From Thermogemmatispora sp042408735 (GTDB lineage: Bacteria > Chloroflexota > Ktedonobacteria > Ktedonobacterales > Ktedonobacteraceae), in the NCBI RefSeq assembly GCF_042408735.1, contig NZ_JBHOQV010000070.1, positions 1 through 64,000 on the forward strand: a stretch of 64,000 nt of DNA, read 5' to 3'. Shown here one piece after another: positions 26,785 to 35,069 of this stretch. Made by a program: the position numbers and the translations under genes. The notes under the pieces are model-generated. The model was not told where the DNA came from and did no database searches. It worked only from the letters and a program-made list of their open reading frames with translations. Position 1 is the first letter of the stretch; each line of letters starts with the position of its first letter.

Positions 26785-26933
26785 TGTGAGTACCTGAGAC
26801 TTCAAACAAAAAACTGAGACACTGACTCATGGTCCTGGCAGGAGGGCGCTTCGCCGGCGCAGAGCGAGGCGAGGAAGCCTGGCCTGGCTGGCTCTGGTCC
26901 TCCTGCGGCCAGCGTGTCGGAAGGAGGCCGACC

Positions 26934-27275
26934 GTGGCAACTGCCGAAGAGATTATTAAGGCCGTCGCCTTTCTGGTCAAGCAAGAGGGCAAGGAGGTTT
27001 TTAGCCGCGAGGATATTCGCCGCCAGCTCGGGATTGACCGCCCGACCTGGGAGCGCAGCTATACCGGAATCTTCCAGATGATGCGCTCGGACGGCGTTTC
27101 GAAGATCAAGTATGGGACGGCACGCCCGCGCCGGATCGATCAGGCCAGCCATCCCTTGAAGGTTGGGCCACGCTTCAAGGACGTCTTTCGCCGCGTCGAA
27201 CATGGGCGGCATACCCTGACCGAGTATGGCTGGCGCCTCATCGATGAGGTTCTGGCCGAAGAGCGCTCTGGCTGA
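26934..27275 (+). CDS. Small winged-helix-like protein inside the dehydrogenase cluster
   Basis: A 113-residue protein. The GTG start at 26,934 has AAGGAGG seven bases upstream; the longer frame from 26,829 lacks a ribosome binding site and has no family-like sequence. Residues 5-60 have a helix-turn-helix-like pattern (EEIIKAVAFLVKQEGKEVFSREDIRRQLGI, then WERSYTGIFQMMRSD), and a basic segment KIKYGTARPRRID follows. It could bind DNA or regulate the complex. It sits between E2 and E3 on the same strand, so it is probably co-transcribed. No family was recognised. Confidence 0.6.
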   Translation: MATAEEIIKAVAFLVKQEGKEVFSREDIRRQLGIDRPTWERSYTGIFQMMRSDGVSKIKYGTARPRRIDQASHPLKVGPRFKDVFRRVEHGRHTLTEYGWRLIDEVLAEERSG

Positions 27276-27451
27276 TCTCGGAGGAAGAGGAGACGCGCCG
27301 GGGGAGCGGGAGGGGGAAGCCGCGGGACCTCGGCCAAGGGAATGGCCTGCGGTCCGCGCTGCCTTCCTCCTGGCCGCCGCTCGGGCGCGTCTCCATCAGG
27401 CAAATAGCAAAGAGCTACTTGCAGAAGACGTGAGAGAAGGAAGAAACATCT

Positions 27452-28822
27452 ATGGTTGTCGGCGATGTGACCACCGCGGTCGATGTCCTGATCCTTGGTG
27501 GGGGGCCGGCGGGCTACGTGGCGGCCATTCGTGCCGCGCAGTTGGGGCGTCAGGTAACCCTGGTTGATCCCGAGCCGCCCGGAGGAACCTGCTTGCATCG
27601 GGGCTGCATCCCCCTGAAGGCTTTGCTGAGTGCCAGCGAGCGCTACGCTGAGCTGCACAGCCAGGGTCTGGCGTCGCTGGGCATCAGGGCGGCAGAGATA
27701 AGCTTCGATTGGGGCCGCCTGCAAGCCTGGAAAGCCAGCATCGTGGCGCGCCTGGCCGAGGGCGTGCGGCGCTTGCTGGCAGGCAATCGCGTTCAGTACG
27801 TGGCGGGACGGGCCTGGTTTCTTGGTCCCCAGGAGGTGCGCGTCGAGAGCGAACAGGGGGAGCGCTTCAAGTTCGAGCACTGTCTGATCGCTGTCGGCGC
27901 GGAGATGGTACCGCCGCCTGGGTTGGATTACGATGGGCGCTCCGTGTTGACGCCCGAACAGGCCCTCAGTCTGGCGGAGCTGCCAGAGAGCCTGACGGTG
28001 GCCGGAGCCGATTATCTGGCCCTGGAGCTGGCGACGCTCTTCGCGCGCCTGGGAGTGCGCGTGCAGCTCTGCTTGCCAGGTGACGAGCTGCTGCCGGGTG
28101 TGGAGACCTCAGCCTTGCGCCTGCTGCAAACCGGTCTGCGCCAGCTTGGCGTGCAGGTGATCAGCCAGAGGCCAGCTACCCAGGTGGAGGCGCGCCCGCT
28201 CGTGGCCTGCGGAGAGCTGCGTCCGCGGACGACAGGGCTGCAGTTGGAGGCGGCGGGTGTGCAGACGGATGAGCGCGGAGCCGTGCAGGTGTCGCCTTCG
28301 CTTCAGAGCAGTGCCCCGCGCATCTATGCCGCGGGCGATTGCACGGGCGGGCCTCCTCTGGCGAGCGTGGCCATCAAGCAGGGGAAGGTGGCCGCCGAGG
28401 CGCTCTGCGGGCGACGCGTCCGGTTTGCTCCTCTGGTGCTGCCGCGCGTGGTCTTGTCGTCGCCGGAATTGGCCTGCGTCGGCTATTCGGCGCAAGAGGC
28501 CCAACGAGCCGGCTACCAGGTTAAGACGGGACGCTTCCCCCTGGGTGCCAATGGGCGGGCCTTGATGCTCGGGGGCGAAACGGGAATGGCCCTGGTGGTG
28601 GCCAATGCCGAGGATGAGAGCGTTCTGGGTATGACGGTGGTGGGACCGCGAGCCGGCGAGTTGATCGCTATGGGGGGGCTGGCCATCGAGATGGGCGCCA
28701 CCTTGACCGATCTGGCGGAGCTGCTCTACGCCCATCCATCGCTGGCCGAGTGCTGGCTGGAGAGCGCCGAGGGGGCGCTCGGCCAGGCCATCCATGTGCT
28801 GGGACGTGCCACGGCTGGCTGA
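27452..28822 (+). CDS. lpdA: Dihydrolipoyl dehydrogenase (E3) with altered NAD-binding motif
   Basis: The FAD disulfide oxidoreductase that reoxidises lipoamide. The FAD motif VLILGGGPAGYVAAIRAAQ and the redox pair in GGTCLHRGCIPLKALL are intact. APRIYAAGDCTGGPPLASVAIKQGK binds FAD, and the C-terminal HPSLAE carries the active His and Glu. The second Rossmann motif, normally G-x-G-x-x-G, reads GADYLALELA in LTVAGADYLALELATLF; its second and third glycines are Asp and Ala. NAD binding may therefore be weakened or changed. At 456 residues it is near normal length. It is separated from E2 by the small winged-helix-like gene. Confidence 0.9.
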   Translation: MVVGDVTTAVDVLILGGGPAGYVAAIRAAQLGRQVTLVDPEPPGGTCLHRGCIPLKALLSASERYAELHSQGLASLGIRAAEISFDWGRLQAWKASIVARLAEGVRRLLAGNRVQYVAGRAWFLGPQEVRVESEQGERFKFEHCLIAVGAEMVPPPGLDYDGRSVLTPEQALSLAELPESLTVAGADYLALELATLFARLGVRVQLCLPGDELLPGVETSALRLLQTGLRQLGVQVISQRPATQVEARPLVACGELRPRTTGLQLEAAGVQTDERGAVQVSPSLQSSAPRIYAAGDCTGGPPLASVAIKQGKVAAEALCGRRVRFAPLVLPRVVLSSPELACVGYSAQEAQRAGYQVKTGRFPLGANGRALMLGGETGMALVVANAEDESVLGMTVVGPRAGELIAMGGLAIEMGATLTDLAELLYAHPSLAECWLESAEGALGQAIHVLGRATAG

Positions 28823-28853
28823 GCGGGCCGCCGGGTCGACCTGCGCTCAGCCA
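28816..28853 (+). terminator. Hairpin at the end of the E3 gene
   Basis: TGGCTGAGCG and CGCTCAGCCA form a perfect 10-base-pair stem that spans the E3 stop codon (TGA at 28,820-28,822). No U-tract follows, so it may be a factor-dependent terminator or mRNA 3' end stabiliser. Confidence 0.35.
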
Positions 28854-28993
28854 ACGGGCCTGCCAGCCTGTCTGACCGTCCGGCTGCTGCGCCGCTACAA
28901 GGCTCTCGCAGACCCCTCGCCTGTCAGAGGACGAGGGGAGGAAGGCGCGCGAGAGGGAGCGCCCGGGTGCTCGTTGTGGCAGCTCAGCCTCGA

Positions 28994-29524
28994 TTAGTGG
29001 GCCGCGGCGGAGCGCCCCGACCCAAGCTTACCGCCAAGGATGCCGCAGATGAGGGCGAGCAGAAAGGAGAGCAGGTTGATAAAGATCAGGACGATGTAGA
29101 AGTCAAGGAGTTGACTGCTGGGCATGGAGGCGGCCCCTGTTCCCTCGTCGATGAGCGGCGACCGCGTGGCTGGCAGCATGGAGACGATGGTGATGATCAG
29201 CCAGACGCCGGTGCCCACGGTGGTCAGCAGGGCGGCGGTGCAGCCGGTTGTTCCCCCGACAGTGTACCCATCGTCGCGCACCCCCGTACAGCGCGCGATG
29301 ATGCTCGCCAATAGCAAGGCCAGGCTACCGGGCAGCCCGAGCCAGAGGCCCAGCAGCATCAGCAGCCTGAGCTGCGGCGCCCACGTTAACCCGAGTTGGT
29401 CAAAGAAGAGCGCAAAGAGTAGCAGAAACTGGCCCGCTGCGACAATCGTCCCTCCCAACAGGCCAATGGTCAGTGGCAGGCGTTCACTCAGCGTCGGCTC
29501 ACAGTGCAGCGATGTGTGTTGCAT
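28994..29524 (-). CDS. Hypothetical four-helix membrane protein
   Basis: 176 residues with about four hydrophobic helices (for example LTIGLLGGTIVAAGQFLLLFALFF, LLMLLGLWLGLPGSLALLLASII, ALLTTVGTGVWLIITIVSML and FYIVLIFINLLSFLLALICGILGG). No family was recognised. It converges with the E3 gene and stands alone. The start at ATG 29,524 (MQHTSLHCEP) lacks a clear ribosome binding site, so the exact start is uncertain. Confidence 0.6.
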   Translation of the reverse strand: MQHTSLHCEPTLSERLPLTIGLLGGTIVAAGQFLLLFALFFDQLGLTWAPQLRLLMLLGLWLGLPGSLALLLASIIARCTGVRDDGYTVGGTTGCTAALLTTVGTGVWLIITIVSMLPATRSPLIDEGTGAASMPSSQLLDFYIVLIFINLLSFLLALICGILGGKLGSGRSAAAH

Positions 29525-30044
29525 ACTGCCCCCCGCCTGGGTTTGGCTGAACCAGGTCTCTCAGTTTCTCTATCCGTCTGCTTGTCTCTCCTGTGATATG
29601 GTACGTCTTGCGGGTAGAAGAGTTCTCGGCCAGGATTCCTGGATGTGCCGCTATTGTGACCTTGATCTGAACCGTTCTTGCCTCTAAGGCACTGCGCAGA
29701 AGTTATGCTCCTCTTCTATTTATGTATCCTTTTATGAAAATTTGCAAGACCATAGACAAAAGGGGGGTGAAGAAGAAAGTATACCGCTCGCTTCGTTGCT
29801 GGCGTTGATGTCACTTGAGTGTGACAGGTTGTTTCTTTTCTTGTGTACGTGACCGAGAGTGATTCGTCGCTACTTCTGACGTTCTACCGTTATGCGTGGC
29901 ATTGCCGGGACGGTGGGCCGCCCTGGTTGCAATTGTCGGCGGTGGCTGGGCTGCCCATGAAAGACCCTCTCCTGGTTAGGACTCTCCCCGGTGAGCAACG
30001 CTCTCTTTCTGACAAGTAAGAGAGATAAAGGAGGGTTGAAGATC
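29525..30044. other. Intergenic region between divergent membrane-protein genes
   Basis: 520 bases without a supported gene. It is unusually AT-rich around 29,700-29,850. It contains an operator-like GTCACTTGAGTGTGAC at 29,810-29,825 (5-base arms). The AAAGGAGGG ribosome binding site of the following gene is at its right end. Confidence 0.45.
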
Positions 30045-30755
30045 ATGGCCGGTCTGGCCAATCTGATGAGGGCGCTGCTGCGCCTGCTCTGGTTCTTGCT
30101 CTCGACGCGCGTGGGCAACCTGGTGGCGGCCTGTGGGCTGCTGGTCGGCGGGCTGATCTGGGGCCTGACCTCGCATCAGGTCCACTACGAGGCCGCTCCT
30201 CCGATTACCTCCTTCGTGGTCTATTCCTCCCAGGAGGAGGGCTACGATTACGTGCGCATCAATGGCGGGATACTCTTCTTCATCATCAGGGAGAGCGATT
30301 TTTCGCCCTACCCCGGTCGGGTCTTCGAACAAATGCAGCCCTCGCTCCGCTCGCTGGTCTACGAGAGCGATTCGCCGCAGGCCGTGGAGCTGGACTTAGA
30401 CAATGGGCAGCACGTGAGCGGCAGTGGTTACCCTGTGGTGGCCTTTACGGTGGTGACGGAGACTGGCCAGGTCTCGGCCTTTACAACCGCGGGCTACCGT
30501 GCCCATCCTCACGGGTTTTACGATGATCACTGGCGTCTGGCGACCTGGCTGCTGCTGGCAGGCTTGGCCTTCCTGATCTGGGTCGTGCTGGGGCCATTGG
30601 TCCTGGATCTCTGGCGGCTGCGTCGGAGCCTGGAACCAGGCTATGAGTCGTTCTCGACCCGGCGTGCCTATCGCTTGCTGGGCCGTCCGCTGAGAAACTC
30701 CTGGTGGGGACCGAAAAGGCCGCGTGAGATCGATCCGCGCGATCTGACGCGCTAA
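30045..30755 (+). CDS. Hypothetical membrane protein with external loop domain
   Basis: 236 residues from the ATG at 30,045, chosen because AAGGAGGG lies about ten bases upstream; an upstream in-frame start at 29,991 has none. One hydrophobic helix is near residues 20-42 and a second near 162-184. Between them lies a domain of about 120 residues with beta-strand-like alternation (VHYEAAPPITSFVVYSS, YDYVRINGGILFFII). The C-terminal tail is basic and cytoplasmic-looking. No family or function was recognised. Confidence 0.65.
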   Translation: MAGLANLMRALLRLLWFLLSTRVGNLVAACGLLVGGLIWGLTSHQVHYEAAPPITSFVVYSSQEEGYDYVRINGGILFFIIRESDFSPYPGRVFEQMQPSLRSLVYESDSPQAVELDLDNGQHVSGSGYPVVAFTVVTETGQVSAFTTAGYRAHPHGFYDDHWRLATWLLLAGLAFLIWVVLGPLVLDLWRLRRSLEPGYESFSTRRAYRLLGRPLRNSWWGPKRPREIDPRDLTR

Positions 30756-31635
30756 GCTGCTGGGCGGCCGCTCAGGCCGCCTGTGCCTGCCCGCTAGCGG
30801 GGGGAGGGGACAAGTGGCTTCTCCTCATGCTGAATGTTCCTGCCGGCCGACGATGGTCTTGGCCGCTCCAGGCCAGGAGCTGCCCGCCCGCTGGCCGCTC
30901 CGCCGAGATAGGAGGCGACGGACATTCCTCCTTTCAGAGGCCGGCTCTGGGCGGAGGAGAGGTCAGCCATGCCTGCCCAGGCTGGTCTGGCCTCCCGCCC
31001 TATCCCTCCCGCTCGGGGCCACGGCCGCCACACAGGCAGGCAGTCTTCTCAGCGACGGCTGACACCTTGCTCAACCGGTGCAAGCGCCCTGACCGGTAAG
31101 ACGCCAGCGCTGTGGGGCCTGGCCGGCCTTCTTCCCCAGCCTGGCGCTCATCTCATCGCTCGTCCTGATGCTTGCCAGAGCGGAAGGCCATGCTGCCTGG
31201 CTTCCCAGCACGTTTTCTGGCTCAACGAATCCCAAGAGAGCCTGTGGACTCTGGTCGAGACCCCGGCAGCCCTCACGAGCCGCTATTGCTTGGGCGCTTC
31301 GCTTCCCCTATGGCCTGTCCCGGGCGGCATTTTTCGGCCAGGCGGCGCGAGAGGCTGGATAGGCCGGCCCGACCCTGTTGCAGAGGCCGCGAGGGAGAAG
31401 ACATGACACCTGCGAGCTGCGAGCTACCTGGACGCGGACAACCTGGCCTCTCTTCAGATAGAGGCTTGCCTGCATGGGGCTGGCAGCAGGCTGACAGACT
31501 GGCCGCAGTGGCAGGGCCGAGCGCCCTGGCTTGCGCCGGGCTGGGCTGACCAGAGCATGCAAGAAGAGCGAGCGGGAAGGTCCCAACTCGCTCTTCGCTA
31601 GTGAAGCAGGGGTCAGTCTTGGATTGGAGGACGGT
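30756..31635. other. 880-base gap without a supported gene
   Basis: Several short overlapping reading frames exist here on both strands, but none has a ribosome binding site, a recognisable motif or codon use like the neighbours. A hairpin GGCGGCC/GGCCGCC at 30,763-30,781 follows the upstream gene, and the ilvD terminator-like hairpin is at the right end. It may be the remains of a lost gene. Confidence 0.5.
31563..31596 (-). terminator. Terminator-like hairpin downstream of ilvD
   Basis: GAAGAGCGAG and CTCGCTCTTC form a 10-base-pair stem. A smaller inner stem (GGGA/TCCC) lies inside the loop. It is positioned 40 bases after the ilvD stop on the minus strand and followed by a short T/C-rich run. 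Confidence 0.5.
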
Positions 31636-33333
31636 TCAGGCCGAGGGACTGGCCTGGGGTGGGCGGGTAATCGCTCCCTCGGAAGCCGAAGAGACCAGGG
31701 CCGCGTACTTGGCAAAGACACCGCTGGTATACCGCGGCGTTGGTGGCTGCCATTGAGCCAGGCGGGCGGCGATCTCCTCGGCGGACAGTTCGACGCTCAC
31801 CGTGCGTTTTTCGACATCGATGACGATTGTATCGCCGTCGCGCAGGGCAGCCAGCGGGCCGCCCACCGCTGCCTCGGGGGCGATATGGCCAACCATCAGC
31901 CCGCGCGTCGCCCCGCTGAAGCGGCCATCGGTCAGGAGGGCCACCGTCTCTCCCAGGCCCTCGCCCACGATGGCGCTGGTCACGCCGAGCATCTCGCGCA
32001 TCCCTGGTCCGCCGCGCGGTCCCTCGTAGCGAATCACCACCACATCGCCTGGCTGAATTTGGCGCCCGATCACTGCCTGCATCGCATCCTCCTCGCGGTC
32101 GAAGACGCGGGCCGGACCGCGATGATAGAGGCGCTCATGGCCAGCGATCTTTACCACACAGCCCTCAGGGGCCAGGTTGCCCTTGAGAATCACCAGGCCG
32201 CCATTCGGCTTAATGGGGTTCTCCACTGTGCGCACCACATCCTGACCTGGCGTCTCCTGGGCCTGGGCGGCCTCCTCGCCGATTGTGCGGCCGGTGGGCG
32301 TCAACTGGTCGCCGTGCATCAGGCCGGCCTCGATCAGGCGTTTGGCCAGCAAGGGGGTGCCGCCGGCGCGGTCCAGATCCAGGGCCACGTAGCGCCCGCC
32401 CGGCTTCAGGCTGGCGATCAGCGGCGTACGACGGCTAATAGCATCGAAATCATCGATCGTCAGGGGGATGCCGGCCTCGCGGGCCAGGGCCAGCAGATGC
32501 AGCACGGCGTTGGTCGAGCCGCCCGAAGCCGCTACGCCGGCGATGGCGTTCTCGAACGATTGGCGGGTCAAAATATCGCGCGGGGTCAGGCCGCGCTGGA
32601 GCATATCCACCACCAGGCGCCCGCAGCGCTCAGCCACCTCATCCTTGCGCGGATCGGTGGCCCCGACGCTGGCTGTCCCCAGGGGAGAGAGGCCCAGAAA
32701 TTCGAGGGCCATCGCCATCGTGTTGGCGGTATACTGGCCGCCGCAAGCCCCGGGGCCGGGACAGGCCACGTTTTCCAGCTCGTGTAGATCGCTCTCGCTC
32801 ATTCGACCGGCGGCGGTGGCCCCGATGGCCTCGAAGACATCCAGAATCGTCACGTCCTGGCCGCGGAACTTTCCGGGCGCGATTGAGCCTCCATAGAGGA
32901 CGAGACCGGGCACATTCAAGCGGATCAGAGCCATCGCTGTTCCGGGCAGCGTCTTATCGCAGGCCGCCAGCGCGATGACCGCATCGAACATCTGGCCCTG
33001 GCTGACCAGCTCGATCGAGTCCGCGATCACCTCGCGGCTAATCAGCGAGGCTTTCATGCCCTCGGTGCCCATCGAGATGCCATCGCTGACCGCGATGGTG
33101 TTGAACTCCATCGGCGTGCCGCCGGCGGCGCGGATGCCCGCCTTGACCCGCTCGGCCAGGCGGCGCAGATGGAAATTGCAGGGCATCGTCTCAATCCAGG
33201 TATTGGCCACGCCGATCAGGGGACGCTGCAGGTCCTCATCGCGGAAGCCGATGGCCTTGAGCATAGCGCGGGCGGCAGCCCGCTCGCGCCCATCGATCAG
33301 CACCCGACTGCGGTGCCGGGGATCAAAAGCCAT
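31636..33333 (-). CDS. ilvD: Dihydroxy-acid dehydratase
   Basis: Converts dihydroxy acids to 2-oxoacids for valine, isoleucine and leucine synthesis. Cluster and active-site segments are present: GVANTWIETMPCNFHL, IALAACDKTLPG, NVACPGPGACGGQYTANTMA and VASGGSTNAVLHLLALA. GLMVGHIAPEA lies near the end. At 565 residues the length is normal. The ATG at 33,333 (MAFDPRHRSR) is preceded by GGAGG at the right distance, while the upstream ATGs at 33,348 and 33,456 are not. A TATAAT lies about 31 bases upstream. The first 22 codons and the promoter are copied at the start of the neighbouring mannosyltransferase gene. Confidence 0.95.
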   Translation of the reverse strand: MAFDPRHRSRVLIDGRERAAARAMLKAIGFRDEDLQRPLIGVANTWIETMPCNFHLRRLAERVKAGIRAAGGTPMEFNTIAVSDGISMGTEGMKASLISREVIADSIELVSQGQMFDAVIALAACDKTLPGTAMALIRLNVPGLVLYGGSIAPGKFRGQDVTILDVFEAIGATAAGRMSESDLHELENVACPGPGACGGQYTANTMAMALEFLGLSPLGTASVGATDPRKDEVAERCGRLVVDMLQRGLTPRDILTRQSFENAIAGVAASGGSTNAVLHLLALAREAGIPLTIDDFDAISRRTPLIASLKPGGRYVALDLDRAGGTPLLAKRLIEAGLMHGDQLTPTGRTIGEEAAQAQETPGQDVVRTVENPIKPNGGLVILKGNLAPEGCVVKIAGHERLYHRGPARVFDREEDAMQAVIGRQIQPGDVVVIRYEGPRGGPGMREMLGVTSAIVGEGLGETVALLTDGRFSGATRGLMVGHIAPEAAVGGPLAALRDGDTIVIDVEKRTVSVELSAEEIAARLAQWQPPTPRYTSGVFAKYAALVSSASEGAITRPPQASPSA

Positions 33334-33363
33334 ATGAGATGCCTCCATCGATATACTGCCTGT

Positions 33364-33369
33364 ATTATA
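33364..33369 (-). promoter_or_regulatory. -10 box of ilvD promoter
   Basis: A perfect TATAAT on the minus strand, 31 bases before the ilvD ATG. The -35 region is weak. The element recurs at a similar distance in the duplicated 5' region at 34,807-34,812, which supports its use. Confidence 0.6.
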
Positions 33370-33457
33370 TCCGATAGCGGAACGCCTTGCGTGCGCCGGC
33401 TGGTTTCCGCCGATGAGCGCTCTGTTGACCAGCACCAGCACAATGGCGCTGGCCACA

Positions 33458-34771
33458 TCAGACCATCCAGCCGCCAGTCAGGAATTGAAAGAGGGCGAAG
33501 CTGAGAAGGCTGACTGAGAGCGCTGGATAGAAGCGCTCGACGAGGTGTTGTCTGAGCCAGCCCTCTCCCGCGGCAAGCCTGGCCAGCGGCACAAAGGCGG
33601 GTACGACCGTCAACATGTAGCGTGGGAAGGCGTTGAGCGGCGCGCCGCTGTTGGCCGTCGGCCAGAGGATGCTGAAGACGAAGAAGGTCAGTGCGTAGAT
33701 AGCATAGCTCCGTGAATCACGTGGAAACTTCCATGGCCCTACAAGGCAGAGAACGACCAGTATCAGGATCAATAGAACGCATGCCAGATCATAGGCGTTA
33801 TGGATCATATCGAATGAGAGCGAGGGACGGCGCAGGAAGGCCAGCGCTGTCAGCAGAATGCTGCGACCAGGGAATTCAAGCTGACGGTGCCAGACGGCTT
33901 GAGCGTGGGCAAAGGCGAGGGGATCGGCGAAACGCTGGTAGCAGTAGAGGGCAAAGAGCGCCGTGCCCAGAGGGATGAGGGCCCCCGCCAGCAGGTCGAG
34001 GCGCAGCGCCCGCAGCCGCCAGCCGTGCTGGCTGAGGTATTCGTAGGCGAAAACAATCACCAGCAGGAGACCGGCGGAGCGCGTCAGGGCGGCCAGGAAG
34101 CCATAGAGACCGGCCCACCACCAGTGCTGGTGGCGCAGCTGGTAAAAGCTCAGAAGCGCCAGGGCGATAAAGAGGGATTCGCTGTAAGCGGCGGCCAGGA
34201 AGAAAGCCGAAGGAAAGAGGACGTAGAAGAAGACAACCCGCTCGGCCAGGGCGGGAAGGCAGTCCTCGGCCAGCAGGCGGTAGAGGACAGTGAGCAGGAC
34301 GAGGCCGGCGGCGTTGGCGATCAGGAGGCCAGCCAGGTGGACATCGCCGATCAGAGAGCCAAGCAAGTGCTCCATCAGAGGAAAGAGGGGGAAGAAAGCC
34401 GTCTGCCACCAGAGACGGTAGCCCCCGGTGGCGATCAGGATGTAGTGGCCGGCATCCCAGTGCTGCCAGCTCTGCAGCAGGCTTCTCAGAGGCAGTGTCT
34501 GGGAGCTGAAGTTTGGCAGCTTGAAGAGCGGTGCCAGATAGGTAATGATGGCAAAGATCAGATGACTGAGCAGATAGGCGGGCAGGATGGCTTTGCAGGC
34601 ACTCGCCCAGGAGCGCCAGCCTGCGCCAGCAAACCGGCAACATCCTCTGCCTGCCCCAACTGTTGCCTGCGCCGGTGAATCGCCCTTGTCGCTGCCAGGT
34701 TGACGGCGAGCGGTGGTCCGCTCGCGCCCATCGATCAATAGCTGATTGCGGTGCCGGGAAGCAAAGGTCAT
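33458..34771 (-). CDS. PIG-V-like mannosyltransferase with an IlvD-derived N-terminus
   Basis: A polytopic membrane protein of 437 residues. The segment SWQHWDAGHYILIATGGY and then FFPLFPLMEHLL match the first-loop signature of PIG-V-type GT-C mannosyltransferases (W-D-x-x-x-Y, then F-P-L-x-P). Further helices include VFFYVLFPSAFFLAAAYSESLF. The first 22 residues (MTFASRHRNQLLIDGRERTTAR) are not part of this family: they copy the start of IlvD, 14 of 22 identical. There is no other in-frame start codon before the first helix, so translation must begin on the copied piece, which has its own GGGAGG and TATAAT. The sugar acceptor is unknown. Confidence 0.8.
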   Translation of the reverse strand: MTFASRHRNQLLIDGRERTTARRQPGSDKGDSPAQATVGAGRGCCRFAGAGWRSWASACKAILPAYLLSHLIFAIITYLAPLFKLPNFSSQTLPLRSLLQSWQHWDAGHYILIATGGYRLWWQTAFFPLFPLMEHLLGSLIGDVHLAGLLIANAAGLVLLTVLYRLLAEDCLPALAERVVFFYVLFPSAFFLAAAYSESLFIALALLSFYQLRHQHWWWAGLYGFLAALTRSAGLLLVIVFAYEYLSQHGWRLRALRLDLLAGALIPLGTALFALYCYQRFADPLAFAHAQAVWHRQLEFPGRSILLTALAFLRRPSLSFDMIHNAYDLACVLLILILVVLCLVGPWKFPRDSRSYAIYALTFFVFSILWPTANSGAPLNAFPRYMLTVVPAFVPLARLAAGEGWLRQHLVERFYPALSVSLLSFALFQFLTGGWMV

Positions 34772-35069
34772 AGCAAAGCCTCCCTACCTGTAGTGTATAC
34801 TCTGCTATTATACTCCCCGTGCTTCTAAAGGCAAGAGAGCATGCGTCTCGCCCCCTTTGGACGCAAAAAGCTGACCCGTCAGGCAGGGGAAGCGCTTGAG
34901 CCGGCTTGGAGCGTGGACTGAGTGGCCAGGGAGTGACGCGGGGCGGCCCCCGGCGGAGCGACGCCGTCCAAAGCGAGGGAGAAGAGAGCCAGTCATCCTG
35001 ACCAGCCCTCTTCTCATCCGATACAACAGAAAAAGCAGGAGCAGGGTCCAGAAAAGGGAAGGAGATTAT
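34772..35069. other. Promoter region of the mannosyltransferase gene and adjoining spacer
   Basis: The left part carries the copied ilvD promoter and ribosome binding site. The rest, up to the end of the CPBP protease gene, holds no supported gene. CTTTGGACG near 34,855 and its reverse complement CGTCCAAAG near 34,968 form a distant inverted repeat of uncertain meaning. Confidence 0.5.
34807..34812 (-). promoter_or_regulatory. -10 box copied from the ilvD promoter
   Basis: TATAAT on the minus strand, 36 bases before the ATG of the PIG-V-like gene. It lies in a segment that resembles the ilvD upstream region, including a GGAGG-type ribosome binding site. Confidence 0.55.

Noticed and set aside
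30969..31406. Frame of 145 codons in the 880-base gap
   Set aside because: No ribosome binding site, no motif, Pro/Arg/Ala-rich composition typical of chance frames in GC-rich DNA, and several competing frames overlap it.
31531..32787. Plus-strand frame of 418 codons opposite ilvD
   Set aside because: It is the shadow of ilvD codons and has no ribosome binding site or motif.
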